Assembly (NCBI RefSeq): GCF_017498505.1
Contig: NZ_CP071798.1
Span: 186,001 to 250,000, forward strand
Length of the DNA stretch: 64,000 nucleotides
Origin: Sporosarcina sp. Te-1
Lineage (GTDB): Bacteria; Bacillota; Bacilli; Bacillales_A; Planococcaceae
Direction: 5' to 3'
The notes below the pieces were generated by a model. That model saw only the letters and a list, made by a program, of their open reading frames with translations. It searched no databases and had not been told where the DNA came from. Both the position numbers and the translations under genes were made by a program. This document shows positions 34,289 to 42,077 of the stretch, in pieces (the stretch's first letter is position 1; the number at the start of each line of letters is the position of its first letter).

Positions 34289-35437
34289 TTACATATAGCT
34301 TTTCTGATTACGCATGCCGAGAATTGTATACAGGGCGATACCAATCAGAATAAAACCCGTCACCATAAATCCTCCGTTATAAGAAAGATCCAAATAGCCG
34401 ATTACGCTCGAGCCCGCCACTACACCGATAGAAAAGAACGCATAGAAATAGCCGTACGCTTTTCCTCGGTAGTCAGGGGAAGAGGAGTCGATAAGCAACG
34501 AATTAATGGATGGAAATAGAAAAGCAAAACCTATTCCGTAAATGGCTAGCGCAACAAACAGATAGAGCAATTCATCCATTTGGCTTAACAATAACATGCT
34601 CGCTCCCATGATGGAAATGCCCAATGCCAAAGTGACCATAGGGCGGACCTGATCGAAAATGCGGTTAATGGGCAACAAGAAGATGAGAATGGCTACAATG
34701 CCAAAGGTGCTGAGCAGCATGCCTGTCATCTTCGTATCAAAACCGAGCGCTTCGACTTTCAACGGCAGAATCAGTGCTAGGACGCCTTGCGAAAACATGA
34801 GGAAAAAGGCACCGGCAAACGCACGCAACATTCCAGGATGACGGAACAATTCTCGGACTTTGAAGGTCTGACCAGGAGCGCTTTTCCCTTTTCGGCGAAA
34901 AGAAAAGTTGCGCAACAAGAAGATGGCGAGAATCGCTAGAATCATCATGATAACCCCGTTGATCATCATGATGGTCGCAACGGATGTTTTAGAAGCGACA
35001 ATACCGCTATAAGCTGGTCCGACAATTGCTGCCATGCCGACAAAGGCTCCAGAAATGGCAACGCTCCTGCCTCTCTTCGATTCTTTTGCACGATTGGCCA
35101 AAAAGGTGAACGCTGCCGGAACGATTAAGCCTTCCATGAAACCGTGGATAAAGCGTATGCCTAGTAATGAATACGGGCCATTCACGAACATATAAAGGTA
35201 TAAAGAAATGCTTGAAGCGAACAAACCGGTCAATAAGACGATGAATGGCCCTTTTCGATCGGTCATAAATCCTGATAGGACATTGCCAATCGTGTTGGAG
35301 AACGAATAAATCCCGACAGCAAGTCCGGTTACGAACGAGGAAGCCCCTAAAGAAAGGGCAAACGGGCTCATGATTGGCAATTGGGAAAATAAATCAAAAA
35401 AAGAAAAGAACACAATCAAGTAGACAAAAAAACGCAT
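34289..35437 (-). CDS. MFS transporter
   Basis: A 382-residue major facilitator with about twelve membrane spans. The loop 2-3 motif is GFMTDRKGPF (about 56-65), and the loop after TM4 includes ANRAKESKRGRSVAISGAFVGMA, both MFS hallmarks; a central cytoplasmic loop RRKGKSAPGQTFKVRELF separates two six-helix halves. The overall look is of a drug-efflux-type (DHA1-like) carrier, but no substrate can be assigned. It is monocistronic, convergent with recQ and divergent from ddh. Confidence 0.87.
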   Translation of the reverse strand: MRFFVYLIVFFSFFDLFSQLPIMSPFALSLGASSFVTGLAVGIYSFSNTIGNVLSGFMTDRKGPFIVLLTGLFASSISLYLYMFVNGPYSLLGIRFIHGFMEGLIVPAAFTFLANRAKESKRGRSVAISGAFVGMAAIVGPAYSGIVASKTSVATIMMINGVIMMILAILAIFLLRNFSFRRKGKSAPGQTFKVRELFRHPGMLRAFAGAFFLMFSQGVLALILPLKVEALGFDTKMTGMLLSTFGIVAILIFLLPINRIFDQVRPMVTLALGISIMGASMLLLSQMDELLYLFVALAIYGIGFAFLFPSINSLLIDSSSPDYRGKAYGYFYAFFSIGVVAGSSVIGYLDLSYNGGFMVTGFILIGIALYTILGMRNQKSYM

Positions 35438-35600
35438 AGTACGGGCCTCATTTCAAAACTTCGTAGTCCTTTCTACTGTATCATCTTTGCGGCACGAGTG
35501 GAAAAGGATAGTTTGTGAACGAAAAAAATGAATGGTAAAAGTAATATGATAACGGTAGAATGTAAGAATAAAAAAATTGGGATAAAGGATGGTGCCAACT

Positions 35601-36587
35601 ATGGTAGGCAATATTAAGATTGGGATTGTCGGATACGGTAACTTAGGAAGAGGTGTCGAATCTGCCATTGCACAAAATGGTGATATGGAGCTCATTTCTG
35701 TTTTCACACGAAGAGAACCTGACAGTGTCTCCCTATTGAATCCAGAGATCCCTGTTCGTCCACTTGCTTCGATTGACGAGTTTAAGGAAGAAATTGATGT
35801 GTTGATTTTATGCGGCGGCTCCAAAAACGACCTGCCGGAACAAGGACCGGCTTTATCCGCTTCATTCAATACAGTTGACAGTTTCGATACACACGCTAAA
35901 ATACCTGAGTATTTTGAAAGAGTAGATGCTTCGGCGAAACCGAATGGCAAAACCGCCATAATTTCTGTCGGCTGGGATCCAGGATTATTTTCCATTAACC
36001 GTTTGTTCGGCGAAGCTGTCCTGCCGGAAGGTGCGACTTACACGTTCTGGGGGAAAGGGCTAAGCCAAGGGCATTCCGATGCCGTTCGAAGAATCGAAGG
36101 CGTCAAAGGTGCAGTCCAGTATACCATCCCTGTCGAGGAGGCAGTGAACCGAGTACGGAGCGGGGTGCAGCCGGAGTTGTCTACACATGAAAAACATACG
36201 CGCGAGTGTTTTGTCGTCCTTCAGGAGGGAGCTGACGCAGAGAGGGTAGAACAGGATATAGTAACAATGCCCGATTATTTTGCCGATTACGATACGACAG
36301 TTCATTTTATTACAGAAGAGGAACTTGCAAAAAATCATGCAGCGATGCCCCATGGCGGTTTTGTCATTCGAAGCGGGAAAACAGGCGAAGCGAGCAATCA
36401 AGTGATGGAATTTTCATTGGCGCTTGACAGCAATCCTGAATTCACTTCCAGCGTGTTAGTCGCCTATGCCCGTGCTGCCTATAAAATGAACCAGGCAGGG
36501 GATACTGGCGCTAAAACGGTATATGACGTAGCACCGGGTCTTTTATCACCAAAAAGTCCGGCAACTTTAAGAAAAGAGTTATTGTAA
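35601..36587 (+). CDS. ddh: meso-Diaminopimelate D-dehydrogenase
   Basis: A 328-residue NADP-dependent enzyme (EC 1.4.1.16) making meso-DAP from tetrahydrodipicolinate and ammonia in one step, by-passing the acetylase branch of lysine synthesis. Visible are the Rossmann motif GIVGYGNLGRGVESAI (about 8-23), FTRREP, CGGSKNDLPEQGP, NTVDSFDTH, SVGWDPGLFS and GKGLSQGHSDAVRRI, all family signatures. ATG at 35601 is nine nucleotides past AAAGGATGG; an in-frame ATG at 35589 overlaps that site. The enzyme is scattered in Gram-positive bacteria, known from Lysinibacillus and Corynebacterium. It stands alone here. Confidence 0.95.
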   Translation: MVGNIKIGIVGYGNLGRGVESAIAQNGDMELISVFTRREPDSVSLLNPEIPVRPLASIDEFKEEIDVLILCGGSKNDLPEQGPALSASFNTVDSFDTHAKIPEYFERVDASAKPNGKTAIISVGWDPGLFSINRLFGEAVLPEGATYTFWGKGLSQGHSDAVRRIEGVKGAVQYTIPVEEAVNRVRSGVQPELSTHEKHTRECFVVLQEGADAERVEQDIVTMPDYFADYDTTVHFITEEELAKNHAAMPHGGFVIRSGKTGEASNQVMEFSLALDSNPEFTSSVLVAYARAAYKMNQAGDTGAKTVYDVAPGLLSPKSPATLRKELL

Positions 36588-36618
36588 ATCGCTGGAAAAC
36601 CAGCTTGTCCGTTCATTT

Positions 36619-36653
36619 CCCCCTCAATTGTTATTAATTGGGGGGTTATTTAC
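36619..36653 (+). terminator. Terminator of ddh
   Basis: Stem CCCCCtCAATT (36619-36629) / AATTGGGGGG (36636-36645) with one bulge, then TTATTT. Confidence 0.8.
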
Positions 36654-36766
36654 TATCAGGATTTTCTCCTCTCTCATTTGAGTCAATGAATAAAAACATA
36701 TACAAAGCAGAAAATAGGGCACAGTACATAAAGTGGGAGTGGAGGTTGTTTTTTTGATGAAAAGTT

Positions 36767-36795
36767 TTGAAAATGGCCAACACTTGTCATATACT
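36767..36795 (+). promoter_or_regulatory. Promoter of the M42 peptidase gene
   Basis: TTGAAA (36767-36772), 17-bp spacer, TATACT (36790-36795), 34 bp before the TTG start. Confidence 0.7.
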
Positions 36796-36829
36796 ACTCT
36801 TGTACGAATTGTTTAGGAGGGCGAAATAA

Positions 36830-37918
36830 TTGCCGAAAATGGATGAAACATTAACCATGTTAAAAGATCTCACGGATGCAAAAGGGATCCCCGGGAACGA
36901 AAGGGAACCCCGTGAAGTCATGAAAAAGTATATCGAGCCGCTTGCAGATGAAATCGAACAGGACGGTCTTGGTTCATTGATCGCGAAAAAAACGGGTGCA
37001 GCAGATGGTCCGCGCATCATGCTGGCAGGCCATTTGGATGAAGTCGGTTTCATGGTGACTAAAATTGATGAGAAGGGATTTCTGTCTTTCCAAACAGTAG
37101 GCGGCTGGTGGTCTCAAGTTATGCTGGCCCAACGAGTGACTGTTGTAACAAGGAAGGGTGATACCGTAACAGGTGTTATTGGTTCTAAGCCACCTCATAT
37201 CCTTTCTGCTGACGCACGGAAGAAACCGGTTGACGTCAAAGACATGTTTATCGACATCGGTGCAAGCTCAAGGGAAGAAGCACTTGAGTGGGGCGTATTG
37301 CCAGGTGATATGGTTGTCCCTTATTTTGAATTCACTGTTATGAATAATGAGAAGTACTTGCTGGCAAAAGCATGGGACAACCGCATTGGATGCGCCATTG
37401 CGATTGATGTGATGAAAGCAATGAAAAAAGAAAACCATCCGAATGTCCTTTTCAGCGTTGGTGCGGTGCAAGAGGAAATTGGATTGCGAGGCGCAAAAAC
37501 GGCTGCCGCAAAGGTCCAGCCTGATATCGGAATCGCCGTCGATGTAGGTGTTGCAGGAGACACACCGGGCGTGACATCGAAAGAAGCCATGGGGAAAATG
37601 GGCGATGGCCCGCAAATCTTCCTTTATGATGCATCGATGGTATCGCATAAAGGACTTCGTGACCTGTTTGTCGATACAGCGGAAGAACACGGCATTCCTT
37701 ATCAATTTGAAGCATTGGCAGGCGGAGGCACCGATGCCGGCTCCATCCACCTGAGCGGAAATGGCGTCCCATCCATCGCGATCTGCGTTGCTACTCGATA
37801 CATCCATTCACACGCCGCAATGCTTCATCGCGATGACTACGAAAATGCGGTCAAACTCATTGTGGAAGTCATCAAAAAACTTGATCGTGACACGGTGAAC
37901 CAAATTACATTCAATTAA
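36830..37918 (+). CDS. ysdC: M42-family aminopeptidase, YsdC-like
   Basis: A 362-residue M42 (glutamyl/deblocking) aminopeptidase forming large oligomeric cages. Co-catalytic metal-site residues can be seen: the His and Asp of [10 protein letters not shown] (about 66-75), the bridging Asp of [10 protein letters not shown] (about 182), the catalytic base/ligand Glu pair in [11 protein letters not shown] (about 211-213), VDVG and the final His in [10 protein letters not shown] (about 322). TTG at 36830 lies nine nucleotides after AGGAGG. In B. subtilis ysdC directly follows ysdB; here 33 kb separates them. Confidence 0.92.
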   Translation: MPKMDETLTMLKDLTDAKGIPGNEREPREVMKKYIEPLADEIEQDGLGSLIAKKTGAADGPRIMLAGHLDEVGFMVTKIDEKGFLSFQTVGGWWSQVMLAQRVTVVTRKGDTVTGVIGSKPPHILSADARKKPVDVKDMFIDIGASSREEALEWGVLPGDMVVPYFEFTVMNNEKYLLAKAWDNRIGCAIAIDVMKAMKKENHPNVLFSVGAVQEEIGLRGAKTAAAKVQPDIGIAVDVGVAGDTPGVTSKEAMGKMGDGPQIFLYDASMVSHKGLRDLFVDTAEEHGIPYQFEALAGGGTDAGSIHLSGNGVPSIAICVATRYIHSHAAMLHRDDYENAVKLIVEVIKKLDRDTVNQITFN

Positions 37919-37927
37919 TACACAGAG

Positions 37928-37959
37928 AAACCTCACTCAATCGGAGTGGGGTTTTTTTT
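37928..37959 (+). terminator. Terminator of ysdC
   Basis: Stem AAACCTCACTC (37928-37938) / GAGTGGGGTTT (37944-37954), one mismatch, eight T. Confidence 0.85.
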
Positions 37960-37978
37960 GTCCAGTTACTTAGGAAAC

Positions 37979-38024
37979 TATTAATAAAAATTCATTTGAC
38001 TTAATAATTATGCATATATATACT
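37979..38024 (+). promoter_or_regulatory. Tandem ARG boxes over the argF promoter
   Basis: Box 1 (37979-37996) contains TTAATAAAAATTCA; box 2 (37999-38016) contains TTAATAATTATGCA. Both match the AhrC/ArgR operator (TGAATAWWWATTCA core), with centres 20 bp apart as required for hexamer binding. The promoter TTGACT (37996-38001), 17-bp spacer, TATACT (38019-38024) overlaps box 2, so arginine-dependent repression of argF is expected. Confidence 0.75.
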
Positions 38025-38055
38025 AGAGTATACAAACTGGAAGGGAGAGATTGGC

Positions 38056-39024
38056 ATGGTGAAATATAAGCAGCATTCTGTTGATGTAGAGAGGAATTTG
38101 CAGGGGCGTGACCTGTTGAGCCTTCTGGATTATACCAGCGAAGAGATTGCATACTTATTGCAAAAAGCGCATGACATGAAATCAAATATGCAAAAAGGGA
38201 TTATGCCGCCTGTGCTTGCAGGGAAGACATTGGGGATGATTTTTGAAAAGCATTCGACCCGTACACGTATCTCTTTTGAAGTCGGCATGATCCAGCTTGG
38301 CGGGCACGCCATGTTCATGAACGCAAGAGATCTGCAAATCGGCCGTGGAGAATCCGTTTATGATACCGGACATGTATTCTCAGAATACTTAGATGGGGTT
38401 ATGATCCGTGCGAATTCTCATGAGATGGTAAAAGAATTGGCAAAGCATACATCTGTTCCTGTAATCAACGGTTTGACAGATCTGTTTCACCCTTGCCAAG
38501 CACTCGCCGACCTGCTGACTATCAGAGAAGTGAAAGGTCCGTCTTTGAAGGGGTTGAAATTAGCTTACGTAGGAGACGGGAATAATGTGGCACATTCGCT
38601 CGTTATCGCGGCGGCCCATATGGGGATGAACGTCTCGATCGCAACACCGCAGGGCTATGAATATAACGAATTTTTATTGCAAAAAGCGAAGAAGTTGGCT
38701 GAGGACAATGGGGGAAGCGTCCTGGCTATGCAAGATCCAGCCATAGCAGTTCAAGATGCGGATGCCATCTACACCGATGTTTGGACATCAATGGGGCAAG
38801 AGGGTGAGTCGGAGAAAAGACTTCAAGACTTTGCGGGCTTCCAGGTCAATGATCAACTAGTTGCGCAAGCCAAACCCGATTTTATGTTCCTCCATTGCTT
38901 GCCAGCGCACCGGGAAGAAGAAGTTGCGGCATCTGTCATTGACGGGCCGAATTCTTATGTATTCCAACAGGCCGGAAACCGGCTTCACGCACAAAAAGCG
39001 GTTTTGGCAACATTGCTGGCATAA
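38056..39024 (+). CDS. argF: Ornithine carbamoyltransferase
   Basis: A 322-residue enzyme forming citrulline from ornithine and carbamoyl phosphate. Carbamoyl-phosphate motif S-T-R-T-R (in KHSTRTRISFE, about residue 66), HPCQ (about 144), the ornithine loop SMGQE and FLHCLPAHR (about 275-283) with its catalytic Cys are all present. ATG follows GGAAGGGAGAG. The tandem ARG boxes upstream point to anabolic argF under arginine repression rather than catabolic arcB. No other arg gene is in the window, unlike the B. subtilis arg cluster. Confidence 0.95.
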   Translation: MVKYKQHSVDVERNLQGRDLLSLLDYTSEEIAYLLQKAHDMKSNMQKGIMPPVLAGKTLGMIFEKHSTRTRISFEVGMIQLGGHAMFMNARDLQIGRGESVYDTGHVFSEYLDGVMIRANSHEMVKELAKHTSVPVINGLTDLFHPCQALADLLTIREVKGPSLKGLKLAYVGDGNNVAHSLVIAAAHMGMNVSIATPQGYEYNEFLLQKAKKLAEDNGGSVLAMQDPAIAVQDADAIYTDVWTSMGQEGESEKRLQDFAGFQVNDQLVAQAKPDFMFLHCLPAHREEEVAASVIDGPNSYVFQQAGNRLHAQKAVLATLLA

Positions 39025-39051
39025 ATTTTGCTAGCTGCAGGCGTTCGGAAA

Positions 39052-39357
39052 TCAAAATGGAATTTCGCCAATTTGAAAGGGCCTGAGTACAATGAATACG
39101 GCTGCGATCCAGGTTATCCAAAACCAAATGGAATAGAGCCTATCTTGTTTATTCCTGAGGATCATAACTTCAATCCAGGTAACTAAAGCATATAGTATAA
39201 AGGCTACACCAAACCAAATAACCCAAACATTTCCGGTAAATGCGATGCCTCTCATTTCGTAAATCGGTTTAAGGAAATAGACGGTTACAGCTAAACCTGC
39301 GGCTAAAAAAATTAAGATTTTCATTACAAGCACTATGAAATCCCTCAGAAGTTCCAA
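39052..39357 (-). CDS. Small membrane protein, unknown
   Basis: A 101-residue protein with three predicted membrane spans (about residues 8-30, 42-64 and 74-93), with basic residues RNKQDR between the last two. The start is TTG at 39357 preceded by GAGGTGAGGA at proper distance. No family recognised. It is convergent with argF, with 27 nt between stops and no strong terminator. Confidence 0.6.
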   Translation of the reverse strand: MELLRDFIVLVMKILIFLAAGLAVTVYFLKPIYEMRGIAFTGNVWVIWFGVAFILYALVTWIEVMILRNKQDRLYSIWFWITWIAAVFIVLRPFQIGEIPF

Positions 39358-39490
39358 TGGTCCTCACCTCGCTGTAAGTAGTTACCATTTATTGTAGCTG
39401 ACATTTGATGATGAATCCACCGGAGAAATTGGCTTTTCATCTATGACTCTCCCGGGGGCTTTGATCATTTGAAATCCATCTAGGCAAAAT

Positions 39491-39530
39491 AAAGAGCCAT
39501 CGAAACATTTACGTTCCGACGGCTCTTTTT
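39491..39530. terminator. Terminator of sspI
   Basis: Stem AAAGAGCC (39491-39498) / GGCTCTTT (39521-39528), with inner TCG/CGA pairing; minus strand continues into TTTATTTTG. Confidence 0.7.
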
Positions 39531-39533
39531 GAT

Positions 39534-39746
39534 TTATTGTCCGGAAAAGGCTTGAGCGATTTCTCCAGAAATCTTTTCTCTTTCCTGCTCATCTGCACGG
39601 TTCCAAAGCTGTTCGAAAAACACGCCGAGACCAGGAAGCAACTGTTCCTCGCCGCGTTGAATGGCGTCATCTACAATGCCTTTGATGTCAGTTGCTGAGT
39701 TGTTTTTCATATTTGCCGTAATGGCTTGACGTATTTGAAAGTTCAT
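39534..39746 (-). CDS. sspI: Small acid-soluble spore protein SspI
   Basis: A 70-residue minor SASP. NFQIRQAI at the N terminus and the core AIQRGEEQLLPGLGVFFEQLWNRADEQE match SspI (GEE-x-LPGLGV-x-FE-x-W). It is packed in the spore core, so the organism sporulates. SD AGGAGG precedes ATG. The B. subtilis order sspI-ysgA-pheS is kept. Expression should depend on forespore sigma-G: a TGCATA (complement of 39790-39795) could be the -35, but the -10 match is poor. Confidence 0.93.
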   Translation of the reverse strand: MNFQIRQAITANMKNNSATDIKGIVDDAIQRGEEQLLPGLGVFFEQLWNRADEQEREKISGEIAQAFSGQ

Positions 39747-39836
39747 TTTGTCAACCTCCTGTTATTAATGTGTTCAATTCATCGCCAACTATGCATCTTT
39801 TTGCTACACTAAAAAGAAAAAAGGATGTCTATGTAC

Positions 39837-40610
39837 ATGAAACGAATAGAATCTCGCCAAAATGCATTAGTGAAGCATTGGCTCAAATTAATAACAAATA
39901 AAAAGGATCGTGATAAATCCGGCGAATTTCTTGTAGAGGGATTCCACCTTGTGGAGGAAGCATTGAAAACGCCAGGCACTGTGCTGCATCTTATTGTTCG
40001 CGACGATGTGGAACTGCCGCCGCAATTCCAAGAGGCTGCTGTACAGCAGATTGAAATTCCAACCGCTATCGCGAAGGAACTTTCCGAGACAGAGCATTCG
40101 CAAGGAATCTTCGCCCATTGCCGCCAACCTCAATATGAGGAGGACTTGTTCAATGATTGGAAAAAACTGTTGTTTATCGATGCAGTACAAGATCCAGGAA
40201 ATGTGGGCACCATGATCAGGACAGCAGATGCAGCTGGAATCGATGCTGTTATCATCGGTCATGGCTCTGCAGATCTCTATAATCCGAAGACAATCCGTTC
40301 CGCCCAAGGGTCAAATTTCCATCTCCCGGTTGTAAAGGGGAGTCTAGAGGATTGGGTCAAACGGGCGAAAACAAACGCCATTCCCGTATTGGGGACGGGT
40401 TTGCATGAAGCGAAAGACTTTCAAGCCATCCAGACCTCGACTTCTTTTGCCCTTTTAGTCGGCAATGAAGGAAGCGGTGTTTCGCAAGAATTGTTGAAAG
40501 AAGCAGATGAAGTCGTCAAGATTCCGATTCTTGGCCAAGCGGAATCCTTAAATGTTGCGGTCGCGACCGGCATTCTCTTATATGCGTATGCTGTTTCCGG
40601 AAACAGGTAA
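39837..40610 (+). CDS. ysgA: TrmH/SpoU-family rRNA 2'-O-methyltransferase
   Basis: A 257-residue SPOUT methyltransferase using AdoMet with a trefoil-knot C-terminal domain. An N-terminal substrate-binding domain (IESRQNALVKHWLKL, SGEFLVEGFHLVEEAL) precedes SpoU motifs DAVQDPGNVGTMIRTADAAG (about 115-134), VGNEGSGVS (about 209-217) and IPILGQAESLNVAVATGILLY. B. subtilis YsgA (RlmP) methylates G2553 of 23S rRNA. Start choice among ATG 39825, 39831 and 39837 is uncertain; 39837 gives the usual MKRIESRQN opening. Divergent from sspI and just upstream of the pheST leader. Confidence 0.9.
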   Translation: MKRIESRQNALVKHWLKLITNKKDRDKSGEFLVEGFHLVEEALKTPGTVLHLIVRDDVELPPQFQEAAVQQIEIPTAIAKELSETEHSQGIFAHCRQPQYEEDLFNDWKKLLFIDAVQDPGNVGTMIRTADAAGIDAVIIGHGSADLYNPKTIRSAQGSNFHLPVVKGSLEDWVKRAKTNAIPVLGTGLHEAKDFQAIQTSTSFALLVGNEGSGVSQELLKEADEVVKIPILGQAESLNVAVATGILLYAYAVSGNR

Positions 40611-40762
40611 GGGGATTGTCGTATAGTTTGACGGTATCACGTGATGTTCCTAGTGTTGCCGAAAATTTGCGATTCATGTATACTAACTTCAAAAGCGTAT
40701 GATGTGTAGGTGGCATAGGAAGTATAATAATCGAACCTATTGCCCCATCATATAATGTATAA

Positions 40763-41004
40763 AAGCGTTTGAGCGGGAAGAGTAGATGACATGCGGTCGT
40801 CAGGAAGTCTGTACCTTGACTGGAAGTACGGATCGACACGCAGTGATTGAAGTTCACCCCGTTAGCTGCCGCCAGGACCAGTATTCTGTAAAGGTGAGCC
40901 GGTGTAGGACCGTTATTCCAATGAAGTGATTATGCAAGTCAGCATAATAATCAGGGTGGTACCGCGATCTCGTCCTCGTCCCTTTTTGGGGGCGAGGCTT
41001 TTTT
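40763..41004 (+). promoter_or_regulatory. T-box riboswitch (Phe), pheST leader
   Basis: The AG-bulge/S-turn AGTAGA (40781-40786) starts stem I. A specifier loop reads GAAG-TTC-ACC, with UUC (Phe) at 40853-40855. The T-box core AGGGTGGTACCGCG is at 40953-40966, with UGGU for pairing to the uncharged tRNA 3' end. It is followed by a terminator: CCTCGTCCC (from 40974) / GGGGGCGAGG (to 40997) with six T ending at 41004. Uncharged tRNA-Phe would stabilise the antiterminator and permit pheST transcription. TATAAT at 40751-40756 may be the promoter -10. Confidence 0.93.
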
Positions 41005-41024
41005 ATTTTGAAAGGAGAATGACG

Positions 41025-42062
41025 ATGGAACAGCAATTGCAGCAATTGAAAGAAGAAGCATTGAATAAGATTCAGGATGCGCAGGGAGTCAAGGAGTTAA
41101 ATGACGTCCGCGTTGCTTATCTTGGTAAGAAGGGTCCCATCACTGATTTATTGAAAGGAATGGGAAAACTTCCTGCTGAAGAACGTCCAAAAATGGGGGC
41201 GCTTGTTAATCTCGTCCGTGAAACGGTAACAGAAGCATTGGAGTCTCGGATGGCTTTGCTTGAAGAAGCAGCGATCCAAGCTCAGCTTGAAAATGAATCG
41301 ATTGATGTGACACTGCCAGGACGACCTGCGCCTGCAGGCAATCATCATCCATTGACTCGCGTCGTTGAGGAGATTGAAGATTTTTTCATCAGCATGGGTT
41401 ATGAAATCGCGGAAGGGCCGGAAGTAGAGAAGGATTACTATAACTTTGAAGCGCTTAATTTGCCGAAGGGGCATCCGGCTCGCGATATGCAGGATTCGTT
41501 CTATATTTCAGAAGACATTTTGCTTCGAACCCATACTTCTCCTGTCCAGGCAAGAACGATGGAAGCCAAAAAAGGGGAAGCGATTAAAATCATTTGTCCT
41601 GGAAAGGTTTACCGGCGTGATAACGATGACGCGACCCATTCCCATCAGTTTACACAAATCGAGGGACTGGTTGTCGGTGAAAATATCCGGATGAGTGACC
41701 TGAAAGGCACATTGGATTTGTTCGCTAAGAAGATGTTTGGAGCAGACCGTGAAATCCGTCTTCGACCAAGTTTCTTCCCGTTCACGGAGCCTTCTGTCGA
41801 AATGGATATCTCGTGCTTCAAATGTGGCGGAGCGGGCTGCAATGTTTGTAAAAAGACTGGCTGGATTGAAATTCTCGGAGCCGGCATGGTGCATCCGAAT
41901 GTGTTGAAAATGGCGGGCTATGATCCGTCCGTGGTAACAGGATTTGCATTTGGCATGGGACCGGAGCGGATTGCCATGTTGAAATATGGCGTGGAAGATA
42001 TTCGTCATTTCTATACAAATGATATCCGATTCATATCGCAATTCAACCGGACGGAAGCGTAA
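41025..42062 (+). CDS. pheS: Phenylalanine--tRNA ligase alpha subunit
   Basis: A 345-residue class II synthetase subunit forming an alpha2beta2 enzyme with PheT. An N-terminal coiled coil (1-85) precedes motif 1 ([14 protein letters not shown]), motif 2 (FRR-type [20 protein letters not shown], split about 198-217) and motif 3 ([14 protein letters not shown]). A Cys cluster [17 protein letters not shown] near residue 270 is typical of bacterial PheS. ATG at 41025 is preceded by AAAGGAG; a longer frame back to 40926 runs through the T-box terminator and is not translated. Confidence 0.97.
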   Translation: MEQQLQQLKEEALNKIQDAQGVKELNDVRVAYLGKKGPITDLLKGMGKLPAEERPKMGALVNLVRETVTEALESRMALLEEAAIQAQLENESIDVTLPGRPAPAGNHHPLTRVVEEIEDFFISMGYEIAEGPEVEKDYYNFEALNLPKGHPARDMQDSFYISEDILLRTHTSPVQARTMEAKKGEAIKIICPGKVYRRDNDDATHSHQFTQIEGLVVGENIRMSDLKGTLDLFAKKMFGADREIRLRPSFFPFTEPSVEMDISCFKCGGAGCNVCKKTGWIEILGAGMVHPNVLKMAGYDPSVVTGFAFGMGPERIAMLKYGVEDIRHFYTNDIRFISQFNRTEA

Positions 42063-42077
42063 GGAGGAGAAACTGAA

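Noticed and set aside
39746..39800. Definite sigma-G promoter of sspI
   Set aside because: TGCATA is a good -35 but no CATNNTA -10 lies at the right distance; only noted as possible.
40926..41024. N-terminal extension of PheS
   Set aside because: The extra 33 codons run through the T-box core and its terminator; ATG 41025 has AAAGGAG and matches the family start.
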